The notes beneath the pieces were generated by a model. It did not search any database and was not told the DNA's origin. It was given only the letters and a program-made list of their open reading frames with translations. From the NCBI GenBank assembly GCA_949130485.1, contig OX422193.1, forward strand, positions 2,978,371-3,042,370: DNA of 64,000 nucleotides, written 5' to 3'. Within the stretch, counting starts at the first letter, position 1, and every line of letters starts with the position of its first letter. A program made the translations under genes and the position numbers. This DNA is from Agelas oroides. Taxonomy: Eukaryota > Porifera > Demospongiae > Agelasida > Agelasidae. This document shows, one piece after another, positions 1 to 11,598 of this stretch.

Positions 1-321
1 CAAACTTTGTGAAACCAATTTCATGATTCAGTTGTCAAATCACATGACGACTGACCAGCTGCAGCACAGAAAACTATCCGATACTGACAACAGACCATCT
101 TAGCTTTACAGTTCACTGAAGCTGCGAGTAGGTTAGTTTTAGTGTAGCTACAAGTAGGCAGCTGAATGCAGCGCCTTACCTACGTGGTGTTCATAAGCCT
201 TTCCCAATGCCGCGGGGGGAAAAAAACCGTGCCCGCCCGCTCCACTCTGCGTCCGCTCGCTTGTGTACTCTCGCTTCCAGACCAATGACCGTGGTCTTCG
301 GTCTGGGAACGAGACCTCGTG

Positions 322-332
322 TGCGCATGCGT
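322..332. promoter_or_regulatory. NRF1-like palindrome TGCGCATGCGT
   Basis: The near-perfect palindrome TGCGCATGCGT resembles the binding consensus of the animal factor NRF1. It lies 56 bases before the ATG at 388. The same core occurs before three other proposed first exons in this window (37704, 51251 and 52537), which supports a promoter role. Binding is inferred from the motif only. Confidence 0.45.
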
Positions 333-387
333 ACAAAATTAGAAAATGGCGTCCTTCGCAACGGACAGCAGCCTCAGAGTGTTGTGA

Positions 388-486
388 ATGGCTATTGTTG
401 ACCGGGGTGAATTTGAAGCTATGAAGACGCTGAGTGGTTGGGAAGCTGAGCGCTGTGATGAGCATCCGTTTTGTGCTAAAATCAAG
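388..486 (+). CDS. Candidate first coding exon, 33 codons, unknown product
   Basis: The ATG at 388 directly follows an in-frame TGA (385-387), so it is the first possible start. It opens 33 codons that run without a stop into the strong donor AAG|GTGAGT at 487, in phase 0. The peptide begins MAIVDRGEFEAMKTLSGW and is charged, with no signal peptide. The next in-phase acceptor with a good pyrimidine tract is at 2986, just before the ATG of the secreted-protein ORF. Joining the two is possible in frame but would bury that protein's signal peptide. The exon may instead belong to another transcript whose second exon I could not find. I recognise no family. Confidence 0.45.
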
Positions 487-967
487 GTGAGTACTTGAGC
501 CGTTTTCGAGTTATCGTCGTTTCACAAGTGGTCTGAACAAAGAAAGAAAGAAAGAAAGAAAGAAAGAATACGAAAAATGGTACTTTTGCTACCGCGCACT
601 TTTGCGTTTAGCTGCCTTCCGCATGGCTTTTGGCCACTTATATGAGTCTTGCTGATCAGAAAGGCACTCAAAGAGGATGTCTGGGCTCTTAAATAAGCTT
701 TTAGCGTGTTTGTGGTGAAGTTATACGGCTTTTGCTTAAGTATTGCATATATTGCGCGTCGGCGCCATCCCTACATAGAGAGTCTACCGACTCTCTGATA
801 GCTATCTGCACCAGGCCCGGCTGGACATGCATATAGGTTCTTAATTACGTGACGTTAAAATTTGAGAAATTCATCATTCATTTTATTGCCAATAGCTTAC
901 CATAAAGGAGAAGTTAGTCCGCAAAAAATAACTAGGCTGTCAGGGTTGTCTTTATGCAATATCAGTT

Positions 968-1070
968 CAGGTGGTATAAGTTTAATTTTACATGTGATTT
1001 ACAATTGACCAATCAGATTGCAGAATGGCATTTACTATCTAGCCAAAACTACTCATGCAGGGGAAGTATA
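968..1070 (+). repeat. Dispersed repeat, copy 1, 5' part
   Basis: This segment starts CAGGTGGTATAAGT and contains ACCAATCAGATTGCAG. Its continuation lies at 1477-1545, after the MITE that splits it. Copy 2 is at about 1596-1800 and copy 3 at about 52415-52516. The three copies are recognisable by eye over the shared core, so this is a genome-wide interspersed repeat of unknown class. Confidence 0.6.
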
Positions 1071-1476
1071 TATATCACTGCAAAAACAAGTTGGTTGCTT
1101 TAACCACAGAGTGGTTACCCTGGTTGCAGACAACCTGAAGAAACAGTGGTTATGAGAGCTTTACTTTGGTATTGAAGAGTAATTGCATAAGTGGCAACCC
1201 AAGGGGCAGCCTCCAATACACTGAAAACCCCCATAACATCCTTGATTCCCTCATCTGGTTACATGAAAGTTCCTTACTGCAACTTTGAAGTGCATTTGTA
1301 ATGACTCCTTTACAGATGTTCTGAGAGTGTCAGTGTGTCAGTGAACCTTGCCTTATATGCAAATAGTCTTCCATATACCTAAGCAAACCTATCATAACCA
1401 CTGTCTCTTCAGCTTGTCTGCAACCATTGTAACCACTCTGAGGTTAAAACAACCAACTTGTTTTCGCAGTGATATA
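1071..1476. mobile_element. MITE with about 80-bp terminal inverted repeats
   Basis: The ends TATATCACTGC and GCAGTGATATA are inverted, and homology continues inward for about 80 bp on each side (1076-1155 against 1391-1470; AACAAGTTGGTTG near one end, CAACCAACTTGTT near the other). There is no coding capacity. It splits copy 1 of the dispersed repeat, so it moved after that repeat duplicated. TA-rich ends suggest a Tc1/mariner-derived MITE, but the exact TSD is unclear. Confidence 0.7.
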
Positions 1477-1595
1477 ACCTCTTAGTGTTTATAGCTTCAG
1501 GCAAGGTTCAATGAAAAACTTCAAATTATTATCATCGATTCTATATGCCCCCCTCACAATTCCAGTCCAGCAATTAGAGAAACCCATTTCAGTTA

Positions 1596-1800
1596 CAGGT
1601 GGTACAAGTTGAATCATCCACAGGTGGTGTAAAAGTTGGATTTAAATGTGGTAGCTATACATGATTTATACCACCTGCAATTACCAATCAGATTGCAGTA
1701 TTTCAATAGTGTAATCTAGCCCAAACTGCTCAGTTAAAATAAATGTGGTTATACAGTTTCAGGCAGGGTTCACTGAATTGGCTCAAATTATTAGTGTCCA
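1596..1800 (+). repeat. Dispersed repeat, copy 2 (uninterrupted)
   Basis: This is the uninterrupted homologue of 968-1070 plus 1477-1545. It shares CAGGTGGT, ACCAATCAGATTGCAG, a CTAGCC-AAACT block and a TTCAGGCA-GGTTCA block with copy 1. It therefore shows what copy 1 looked like before the MITE inserted. Confidence 0.6.
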
Positions 1801-2986
1801 TCTTCTACCAAACACCAAAGATATTCAGTGTCTGATAGCTAATGTAAGTTTACCAGAATCTGATGTTATGCATACATGCATTTGCTAATTATCTGGTTCC
1901 TTGAACCAAATGGTATCTAGCAGATGGGCATACATAATCATTTCTCTGGGAGGCTTATTGCAGATAACTGTCAACACTATCGCTCTTTGCATTTAAATGA
2001 AGCTTGATGGAATTGTGAGGAGGATGATGAATGATTTGTGAATTCTCTTCATTATACTCACCACACGGCCTGAAACTACAGTAACCACGTAGAAGTTATT
2101 TTGAATGTATTAGAAGTGGACACACCAATTATATATAGGCATCTTAAGTTCCAGCAAAGAGCTTCTGTTTTAGTTACACCTTTCGGAAGACCTGTTGGCT
2201 ACATTCCTAGCATCTTTGCCAGACAGTTGTTGCACAATCAAAGTAACACAGATGTCTTCGAGAGTGGCCAGCTCTTCAGAAGACTTATTTTCTTTGAACT
2301 TCATACCCAGGTTCTTAGGGTAGGGGAGGCAAGACTACTGGCAGTTGGTTTATTATATGAATCATGAACATTTAATGAAATGCAGCAGGGTGCATTAGGT
2401 AGGTATTTTGTAGCACTTCTGGCAATGCCATGCATGCAGGGGCTGATCCAGGATTTTTACAACGGGATGGCTGAAAGAGTTAGATAGCAAAAATTGATAA
2501 TTATTGCATTTACACTCAAAAGTTAACTTTGATTTTTGGTTTGTTTGTTTGTTTGTTTGTTTGTTTGTTTGTTTGCATCTCTAGTGATTTGATGATGATA
2601 CTATGAAACAGTGAGATGAAACATATTGCACAACATAGGTACAACAAAAATTTTGATGGGAAAAAGGGGGTGACTAGCCACCGTTTCCACACCCACCCTT
2701 TCCACACCCACCCACCCCTGGATTGGACCCTGCCATGCATTCCACTTTTTTCCAGTGGTCCGTCCAGGAACTTTTGTTGTAGACAGCTGCATGCCTGGAA
2801 ATGATACGCAAAAATCAGTCAAATAGTTGGCTTGCTTCAGTGTTTTAATGTTCTCTGCACTTGTCAACTAGTCTGCATTCTGATTTGCTGTTCCTGCTGC
2901 AAAGCTACATGACATTGCAGAACACTGTCTCAATGTGTCGTTTTCTGAGCTCACATTAAGTTCCTGCTATTTTTTTCAACTTTCAG

Positions 2987-3721
2987 ATGTCAGCAACTTG
3001 GGTGTGGATACCAACCGTCTTCATAAGCTTTTTTATGCTGCACAGTGCTGCTACACAGTCACAGATGTGTGAAGAGCCATTCCAGGCTGCATTAATGCTT
3101 ATAACCAATGTGACATTCCCTGCATCAAGCAGCTTCTTGGATTCTGATTTGGTCTACTACAGGGAGGTTCTGCACTTTACAGAGGAGGAGATTGATCGGG
3201 AGAGGGGGGCTGCAATGAATTTCTACAGAGATTTCTATGGACTTGACTTTACTAATGTACAGCCTGATGAACTGGGACAAAGAATTTTAGGAAATGCTAC
3301 TTTTCAACCCGTTATGTCCCCCTACAATAATACATTTGTTTTCAACAGCTGGTTAGTAAATCCAAGAGCAAGGACAAGGTGCTTCCGAGTTGCAGATGGT
3401 GGTTTTGAGGCACGTTTTAGTGATACAGTAATGCTGCATGGTGAATATCGTGGAGAAGAAGGAAGGTTGGCATTTGCAAATGAAGGTGTTTTTTATGGAC
3501 ATGACTACTTTTTTGATATTTGTGCGCAGCAGGGCATTATCTTCCAAATAGAGTCACCTACCCCAGTTCGTGTAGTGCCATCTGATGGCTGGTTTGTTCT
3601 CCACTTTCGTGTTCGCAATCGCATGCTTGGAGAAGGAGTGAGTTGGGGGGTTGGTCGAGTGACTGCTGCAGACCAAACAATGCTGCGATTTGAGAGTCAT
3701 CAAGTTTATACATTTCTCTAA
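2987..3721 (+). CDS. Predicted secreted protein of unknown function
   Basis: A 244-residue open frame. Residues 1-23 form a signal peptide: a hydrophobic stretch around VFISFFMLHSAA followed by small and polar residues. The mature part is acidic with few cysteines, several N-x-S/T sites (NVT, NAT, NNT) and a distinctive FYRDFYGLDF segment. Its even composition and length support a real gene although I recognise no domain. A pyrimidine-rich tract ending in CAG lies immediately before the ATG (acceptor at 2986), so the coding part may be a second exon after a non-coding or short coding first exon; 388-486 is the only candidate seen. Export is inferred from the signal peptide alone. Confidence 0.75.
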   Translation: MSATWVWIPTVFISFFMLHSAATQSQMCEEPFQAALMLITNVTFPASSSFLDSDLVYYREVLHFTEEEIDRERGAAMNFYRDFYGLDFTNVQPDELGQRILGNATFQPVMSPYNNTFVFNSWLVNPRARTRCFRVADGGFEARFSDTVMLHGEYRGEEGRLAFANEGVFYGHDYFFDICAQQGIIFQIESPTPVRVVPSDGWFVLHFRVRNRMLGEGVSWGVGRVTAADQTMLRFESHQVYTFL

Positions 3722-3846
3722 CTGATGCTGAAGTTTAGTAGACTTTTCATAACTCAAATTAATTATAGTTATATTTTTGTGAGTTACATTTAAAAATTTC
3801 ACTGTAGCATGTTTGTGTACACTGGGACAAGAGAATTGCCACAACA

Positions 3847-3934
3847 TAGCCTCATTCCCATGCCCCGCCCATCTTTCCGTCGCTTGCAGTACTGTAAGTG
3901 ATGGAAAGCTGGGCGGGGCCTGGGAACGAGGCTA
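3847..3934. mobile_element. 88-bp palindromic MITE, 9-bp TSD GCCACAACA
   Basis: The element begins TAGCCTCATTCCC and ends GGGAACGAGGCTA. The flanks 3838-3846 and 3935-3943 are both GCCACAACA. A 9-bp duplication is typical of MULE (Mutator-like) and foldback elements. It is one of a family of at least five clear copies here. Confidence 0.85.
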
Positions 3935-4240
3935 GCCACAACACTGTACATGTTATACTAATACTCATGTTGCTCATCAAGTAGATTTCTGTACTTTCAC
4001 CAAAGAGAAACTGGTACCAATTAAGATGGTCCCTCACTGTGAACTGCCTAAAACCAGATACCTCTCAAGTCATTTCATTGTTTCTTCTGCTACACACTTT
4101 CCCCACAGATCTCTTTCTTGTATTACTCCCATAGAACTTGCATGAAAACAAGAGTAGGATAGGCCTGGCAGTGTGTTTATGCCAGGATGAATGTGGTGGT
4201 GGGGAAAAGGTCACACACAGTAAGGTAGTCACTCCATGCA

Positions 4241-4385
<145 letters not shown>

Positions 4386-5289
4386 ATGTGTGTGTGTTTG
4401 TGCATTGTTGTGTGTATACGTATGTGCAGATATGTTAAAGAAAAGAGCATTGAGATCCAGCTGCTCCAATGCCAGACCTCCAGTGGTTCAGTTGATAAGC
4501 TCATCTAAACAGCATTGAGAAGACCCAAGTTTTAGGGCTGGATATCAATGTTCTTTTCTTAAAACTGCACATAAAGCATCTTTTCATACTGGAGCTTTAA
4601 GCAACATAAACAGGTTCTAGAAATTAATGTTTCTAGCTGGCTTCTAAGGGGGGTTGTGACAGCAGAATGATGCAAATTAAGTGACCCACCAACCAGACAA
4701 ATATACTACCAGTTCTGGAACACTGGGGATAATCTGCAATAAGCCAAACTCCTGGATATTATAATCCAACTGCTTGACTTTAACTTAATGTTAGCTGGTT
4801 CATTGTATACTCAATAAACTAGCTAACATTCGTGGTACCCAGGTTTACATGAGCACCATGTTGGTGCATGGTGGACAGGGAGAGTGTAAGGGAAGAGTGG
4901 AGAGCTGCATGCATGCCTAGAGGAGTTCTGCATGGGAAACTCTGAATATCTATGGATGGGGGAGACTGGAAGAGGCAAAGGTTCACCATTGTGTGCAGAA
5001 AACTATAAGCATTATCTACAGTAATATTAGTACCTTTGTATATGGGTATAGTGGTCACGATGTCGATTGAAGGAAAAGGTACAATATAGCAGGCCTGCAT
5101 GACAGACTGAGTTACAATGGTGAAAGCATTTTATCTGTTCAGGAAATATTAGATACTCTGAGAGGTGAAACTTCCAAATGCCATCTCCCAGTCACTAAAG
5201 AATAGTAACCCCACACTTCTTCATGATAGAACGTATGAAACTATTCATTGTCTGAACCCTCTCCACTATACTTGTATAGCACTTCAAGT

Positions 5290-5345
5290 TAGCCTTTCCG
5301 TACTGCAAGCGACGGAAAGCTGGGCAGGGCCTGGGAACGAGGCTA
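5290..5345. mobile_element. 56-bp palindromic MITE, 9-bp TSD ACTTCAAGT
   Basis: It begins TAGCCTTTCCGT and ends CTGGGAACGAGGCTA. The flanks 5281-5289 and 5346-5354 are identical (ACTTCAAGT). It belongs to the same family as 3847-3934 but is shorter. Confidence 0.85.
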
Positions 5346-5354
5346 ACTTCAAGT

Positions 5355-6843
5355 AGTGTCCCAGTAAATTGAGTTGGTATACTCCCTTCACTTACTGTTT
5401 TTATGACATCTTTACTGATAAAGCTGCATGTAATAAATAAATTACAAAGTCACAGTTGACTTTAAGTAGCTACTATGGTGAGTGCTATACACACAGTTAT
5501 AGGAAACCAAACAGCATGAAAGAAACTGTGTATGTAATCCACAAGTAAAGACTGCAAAAAAGTATGCCAGTCAGCAAAGCATGTACCCCTGTGCATCAGT
5601 GCTTTGGGACAGTGAGAACATCACCCTAGCTCAATTGCACAGCTGGCCAACAGTGCATGGCTATACCCTAGCTCCTATGTAGCTACCGACTAAGTACCTA
5701 TGTTACTGCGACATGTTTAGTACAAGATAATACTTCTTAGTACATAATGTTACCGGGCATTTCTATGTACCTACATTACCAGGTACCTACCTGTCCTACA
5801 TCATGGACATTTCTAGTACTTTCACACAGTACTGTGTGTCATTGTACATGCTGTTTTCATCTTGTCTCCCCTTTCACTAAACCAACATGTCCTACTGCCC
5901 TAGCTAAGAGGAATTCTTAGCATGTGATGTCAACAATTAAGGTTACAAGTATGTGGTACATGGCTGTATTTACATAATGTCTGACAACCAACACACAAAC
6001 ACATGCATTCTTGCTCAGCTCTACTCCAGAAAGTGTGCATGGTAGCTAAGTTACTTGAGCTAATGGGCAGCTAGGCTATAATAGGTACCTCTAGCTGTTC
6101 AAACTTGAGTGTCACTGTTCACATGCACTGCTCCTTGCTTGCAGTGGCATGGTCCCGTGCAAACTCCATGTAGTGTGGTAGCTATATCTACCATAAAATG
6201 ACCAAAAACTGCTAAATTATCCCATTTCAGTGCATGGTCATCAGTATGTATAATGGTCCTCATTCACCAACTTGACAAACCTGAAATGTTAGATGAGAAA
6301 GTTTGTTGTCTCACTGCATGTATGTTGGTTTATCAGTACACGTTCAGGTCTCTGGTAAACAAAGACATATATACGCATATCTTAACACATGAGATCATTT
6401 GCAAAACAAGCCAGAGAGCCTTCTTCCCATGTAGGCCTCCCCTGCATTTTAGTAATTGGTTTCATTCACAATATTAAAATCATGAGCAGAAGAGTGGGCT
6501 GCAAACAAAGTTACAGTAAAGCATAAAAAGCCTCGGAATAAGGCAAGGAAAATGATGCTAGACGGTTGCCAGTCTTACTAGCAGAGAATAGTAAAGTAAA
6601 TGAATCGGACATCTGTTCCTATAGTAGCCTTAAACCCAGGCTTCCCGTTGAGAGACAAAATCTGAACAGAAAGCCTGGGTTAGAGGCTATTCCTATAGCA
6701 AATACACTACATGCATGTTGCTGTTCACTGTGCTTCCAGGTCAAAGGAGGTAGGACATGAATCAGTATTGTTGATGAAAGTAAATACTTGAGGTCATCAT
6801 TGATTTTGGTCTTTGCACCAAGTGTTGAAATCTCAGTAAATCC
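5355..6843. other. Non-coding, AT-rich, nothing recognised
   Basis: I see no long open frame, splice-supported exon or structured repeat here apart from short GTAC-rich phrases around 5690-5810. Confidence 0.4.
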
Positions 6844-6852
6844 AAACAAGAG

Positions 6853-7797
6853 GGGCATATGGAAAAGCAGGAAATGGAAACTGGAAATGGAAACTGGAAA
6901 TGGAAAATGGAAACTGGAAATGGAAATGGAAACTGGAAATGGAATGGAAATTGGAAACGGAAATGGGAACAAAAAAACGCACCAATCACTGGGGTAATGT
7001 TTTCTTCATAGTATGCTTAGTCATTACTCTTGTATTCTACTTAGCAATGGTTATAGGACTGGCTTTATGAGTCGTGCTTTGCCTTTACTCCTGTACTGTG
7101 CTTTGTGATTACTGCTTTTAGTGTGATTGAGTAGCGCTCATGAAGCAAGCAATGTTGCAATCTAGTCTGGTTCATGTGTGAGAGGGTCTGGGCACGAGAC
7201 TATACTAGTTGCAATCTGACCATGAGAGTAACATACTTCATTTTGGAACAAGGCCAGCATTCCTACTCTTGCAGCCTCTTCCTAGACCCACTTCCATTTT
7301 GATTGCTTGCAGTGTGTGAAGCAAATTATGGCTTCATACCCAGGCCCGGGGTACAATAGCCCCATTCCCAACCATTGCCCCCCCCCCCATACTTGCCAAT
7401 GCAGAAATACTGGTGTAGTGTTCTGATTCAAACATTAATCTCAGGACATGTACAGAGCATATTTATACAGAATCAACTAGTTACTAATTTAAGTGTGGAA
7501 CACCAAAGATAGAATACTGCTGAGAACATAAAAAATGACTTGCACAACCCAAGTGAGAACTGGGGGCGGCGAAGGCCTGGGAACGAGGCTAGGCTAGCTA
7601 GGCTAGCAAAGCAACCGATCAAAAACTGGAGGTAGGGAGAGCACTGGGATGCCTAGGAACGAAAACCAACAACAATTGAATCTTGCTAGGACTACAACAG
7701 CTAAGAGGTTGCGTTTCCATTTCTGTTTTCTGTTTCCAGTTTCCGTTTCCGTTTCCAGTTTCCATTTCATTTCCATTTCCTGCTTTTCCATATGCCC
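6853..7797. mobile_element. Foldback-type element, 945 bp, 9-bp TSD AAACAAGAG
   Basis: The inverted ends GGGCATATGGAAAAGCAGG and CCTGCTTTTCCATATGCCC match exactly and run inward into (GGAAACT/GGAAAT)n-like minisatellite on the left (about 6871-6965) and its complement on the right (about 7718-7780). The flanks 6844-6852 and 7798-7806 are both AAACAAGAG. The centre has no transposase and carries fragments of the CCTGGGAACGAGGCTA MITE (about 7570). Long inverted ends made of subterminal tandem repeats with a 9-bp duplication match foldback and MULE-derived non-autonomous elements. Confidence 0.85.
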
Positions 7798-7889
7798 AAA
7801 CAAGAGAGCTTGATAAGATACAGCATGCAATTATGCAATTAGCAAAGTTGAACCCCTTCTTGTGGTTAAGCTGGTGAAGGTGGTGAAGC

Positions 7890-8240
7890 CATGTTACTGG
7901 CAATGGCATAAACAATGTAGGTTGAAGTTGCAGCATTCAAAATGCACTGCAATCTTCTTTAGTTTTTTTTACTGAGATTTGTACTCCAAATAAATTATGT
8001 GCTGCAATGGTTAAACTTTGTGGGTCTACTCCTAGTTGAAATTCCAAAGGGTCATCTGGTGACCTCCTCCCCCTCCTCCTCAAGTTACTAAGTTACTGGC
8101 AAGCTAGAGCAGACAAAACGTAACAGGAATAGTGTTGTAGGTTGAAGTTGTAGAATTTGTACTGAGATTTGAACAGTGGTTTGTAGATCTACTTCCAGTT
8201 GAAATTGCAATGGGTCATGTGGTGACCTCCTCCCCCTCCT
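7890..8240 (+). repeat. Tandem duplication of about 180 bp
   Basis: Segments at about 7890-8075 and 8085-8240 share GTAGGTTGAAGTTG, TACTGAGATTTG, CCAGTTGAAATT-like and GGTGACCTCCTCCCCCTCC blocks in the same order. The second copy runs into an expanded CCCCTCCT-rich tract (about 8219-8370) that gives artefactual open frames on both strands. Confidence 0.65.
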
Positions 8241-9105
8241 TCCTTTATCCCTTCCACCCCCTCCCCCTTCCCCTCCTCCCCTCCCCCTCCTCCCCCCTCC
8301 TCCCCCTCCTCCCCACTCTTCCCCTTCCTCCCCCTCCCCTCCCCCTTTCTCTGTCCTCCCCCTTTCCACTTGCATCATACCGTTTTCAGCCACAATTATA
8401 TCTAGAAAGGGACGAAATGTTTTTTTAGCAATGTGTTTATTTTTGAAGATAGTGATGTCATACTTAGTCACATGATCCTAAATTAGGCATGGCGATTAAT
8501 GTTAGTGAGATATAGATCTATCTACCCTTCAAATGTGGATAACATATGTTAAAGCAAAAGAAAGTCATTGAAATTCTCTATTTTTGTATTCCACCTGTGC
8601 CTTAATACCCATGAGTGCCCAACTCAGGGAAGGGCTGGGTCTGGGCACGACTCATGCCCAGCCATCCACACCATCCCAATATATTGACAGCTGGGTACAG
8701 GGTTGTAGCTGTAGCAATTTCCTAGTCTCACTGCACAGTAGTTAGCTTGATTGTGATGCAAGGCTGCCAGGTGGTTAAGGCTATAACGAACTATGCATCA
8801 TCTTTAATAAGGTTGTCTTGTGTCCAGTTGGCCAGGTGTCAACTATTCAACAATTGACCTTGAAGAATTCCCACAAATAAACTGATCTCATTCGTGACCT
8901 CAAAGACATAATGCCATAACAGATCAGATCAGCATTTAAGACTTCCTATAACTAAGTTGAGTTGGCTACCATCTTGATACAGATCCATCAAAGCTAGTGA
9001 ACAATTATCTCAGAAAGCAAGAATTGAATTTTAAATTCTTTCCATTATAGTAGTGGAATAAAGACAGCACCCTTCAACTCTGGCTTGTCAGATCTGGCTG
9101 AGTAG

Positions 9106-9295
9106 CTACAATGGACAAAATGTATGTGTAGACGCAGTGGAAAGATGATGTGGAGATTGGAACTCCTGATGACCACCAACTTGCAAACCTCTCTTAATTA
9201 GACCACATGCCTCATTTAGCAGTTTACATACTCCAATTGGCCTTCTGCCTACTAGCAGAAACTTAGGAACTGCACCTGCTACTGGTACTCCTAAT
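9106..9295 (-). CDS. Possible orphan coding exon, unknown
   Basis: On the minus strand a good acceptor (GCATTTTCAG|ATTAGG) at 9296 precedes about 60 open codons containing GVPVAGAVPKFLLVG, ending at a stop near 9106. Nothing nearby continues it. It could be a terminal exon, a relic or chance. Confidence 0.2.
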
Positions 9296-9740
9296 CTGAA
9301 AATGCTTTGATCTTCAATACATCTGTCAGTTGTGTGTGGGAGTGCATGTATGCTCATTAGAGGACTAGTTGTAACATGCCCTATTTTGGTTATCTGATTG
9401 AATGTTTTTGATCAGAGTTCATTTTTAGCTCATAGATTGATACAGTAGCTACTACCATCACCAGGGTGAAAACAGCCTTCTGCCCCACATGTTTTTATGC
9501 AAGCAAGGGAGAGAAACACCCTACCTAGTACTGACTACAAGGTTTTTTACAGCAAAACCTGCCATGTGACATCCATCCACCTCACCTTTCTGAGTATGGT
9601 ACACCCTGATTGCATATAACCTGATTCAGCACGTGTAAAACATAATTGAAGCCATGTGAAGTGTCCTTGGTACACTATAGTAGCAAATGTGGTGAAGCCA
9701 TGTCTGGTATATTGTTTAATTGTGGTAATTAGTGGCATTT

Positions 9741-10341
9741 CAGGCCGGTAGGCAGGGGGAGAGGGTTTGAGGGGGTTCACTCGAACCCCCCTTTTGGCCT
9801 CCAAAAGATTTTATACACCGCCCAGCCCTACCATTTGTAAGTGGTCCACTAGCCTCGTTTCCATTGAACATCACTGTTCAAGCCAATTTGGTTGCAGCTA
9901 TATACTCTGTTTGTTCATAGAGGACCAGCAGATGAATGCGGAACACGTGCATAAGTGCTTTACGCTGAAAGGACGTGCGTAAATACGTGCATAAACAAAT
10001 TGCTATTTTCAGACGCTCAAGAGTTCACCAGTTGTCCTTCTTGTGAGTCACCGCCAACAATTAAGCGCCGCAACTAAAGAGCCTAGAGTCATGTCATCTT
10101 TCTGAAAACGCATGGAAACGTATGGCATATTATAGACATCTTACTCTGTGAGCTACGTAGCTATACTACGGCTCTGCTTCTGTCCCAAAGTGGCCCCAGA
10201 AGCAATCTCAGAGCATGTAATTTTAAAATTTCCTAGGGGAGCATGTCCCCAACCCCCCCTACACTTACATGATTATGCATGCAAACATACACTTTCGACA
10301 TCCATGTAACCCCCCTTCTGGAAATCCTGGCTACGGGCCTG
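9741..10341. mobile_element. hAT-like MITE, 601 bp, 5-bp TSD CATTT
   Basis: The ends CAGGCCGGTAGGCAGG and CCTGGCTACGGGCCTG are imperfect inverted repeats. CATTT flanks both sides (9736-9740 and 10342-10346). CAGG..GTAGCCAGG termini are typical of hAT MITEs, which usually give 8-bp duplications; hAT groups with 5-bp duplications are described. There is no transposase frame inside. Confidence 0.65.
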
Positions 10342-10841
10342 CATTTAGTTGTGTAAGGTGAATTGAATGGAACATTTTGGAGTGCAGTTGACTTGTTTTC
10401 CAATAGACAATGGGTGGATAATTGTACTCTGCCTATGGAATGTAGCTAATATGGTAGTGTACACATGGTTGGAACAGCACGAAGATTACACATTTTACAC
10501 TTGACCATTCTACATTTAGGTTGCAGTGCCAAAATCAGTAGGCCCTTATGGCCTTGTCACTGAGGTGCATATACACTAAATTGCAATACTAGGCATCAAG
10601 TGGTGGGCTCCACAAAGGATACCATTTCAATCTCTGAAACTTGTTTCAGACTTCAACAGTGAAACTGTACTTGCTCCACTACTTGACTTTGAGGACCTGT
10701 CCCAAGCAACGTTTGCTACTAGCTAGTGACAGAAAAAATAACTAATCATGACCAATCCCTTCACTAACTTGTGATTTAAGGAAACCTGTAGGCAAACCCA
10801 ACTAGGACATATCCGTGAACACTCATAGGTACCAGTCTCAT

Positions 10842-11370
10842 TCCAAGCTCATGTGCCAGCGAAAAATTGAGTACCCCCCAAGTGACAGAAAGCAGGGTAC
10901 CGGCCTGGAAACGAGGCCACACAGATCATGCTATGGTCCTCTCCTCATTGTGAGGTGTCTCTGCTACCACAGCTGTAGCTAAACCAAGTTGAGAGATATT
11001 GAGTAATTTAACCAATTATTGTCAGTTGTGGGAATTCACTTAAATCAGTTATATAAAAGCCTATAGAGGAGTTATGCTTTCCAGTTAAAATAAAACTTCC
11101 CTTCTTAGACTGTTAGGCTGCATAGGGCTTTTGGGTTCAAAAGGAGCATGCTTTACAACCAACCTCATTGTTCAGCTAATGCACCGACTTGGCCACCTGT
11201 CTACTGTACTTCCTCTCCATGTCATTCAAACATGTCCTTATTTGGGCAAATGATAGTGTGGTTTGTGCCTGTGTAAACTCAGTGTAGTGTGCTGGGGTTA
11301 CCATGGAAATCAGCAGAGATGAAGGAAGGAGCCAGTGTGTGTGTGTGTGTGTGTATGCGTGCATGTGTTT

Positions 11371-11410
<40 letters not shown>

Positions 11411-11516
11411 GAATGTGTCTTAATTAGGTTGATAAATTAACATTTTGTTTGCCAAGAAGTCGGGGAAGCTTGCTGGTGACTGCTTTTGTCTGTTTAACCG
11501 TTTTAGGAAAGAGCCA

Positions 11517-11553
<37 letters not shown>

Positions 11554-11563
11554 TGTGTGTGTG

Positions 11564-11598
<35 letters not shown>

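Larger units (their letters stand above)
487..2986. other. Gene-poor stretch or intron with nested repeats
   Basis: If exon 388-486 joins the ORF at 2987, this is a 2.5-kb intron. It holds a (GAAA)n tract (540-567), two direct copies of a dispersed repeat, a MITE inserted in the first copy, and a (TTTG)n tract (about 2531-2575). An open frame at 2101-2367 (+) has no splice support or recognisable domain and is not called as a gene. Confidence 0.5.

Noticed and set aside
2101-2367. 88-codon plus-strand frame
   Set aside because: No recognisable domain, no splice support and an equally plausible short minus-strand frame; possibly a relic.
8088-8471. Gly/Glu-rich and Pro/Leu-rich frames
   Set aside because: CCCCTCCT low-complexity tract in a tandem duplication.
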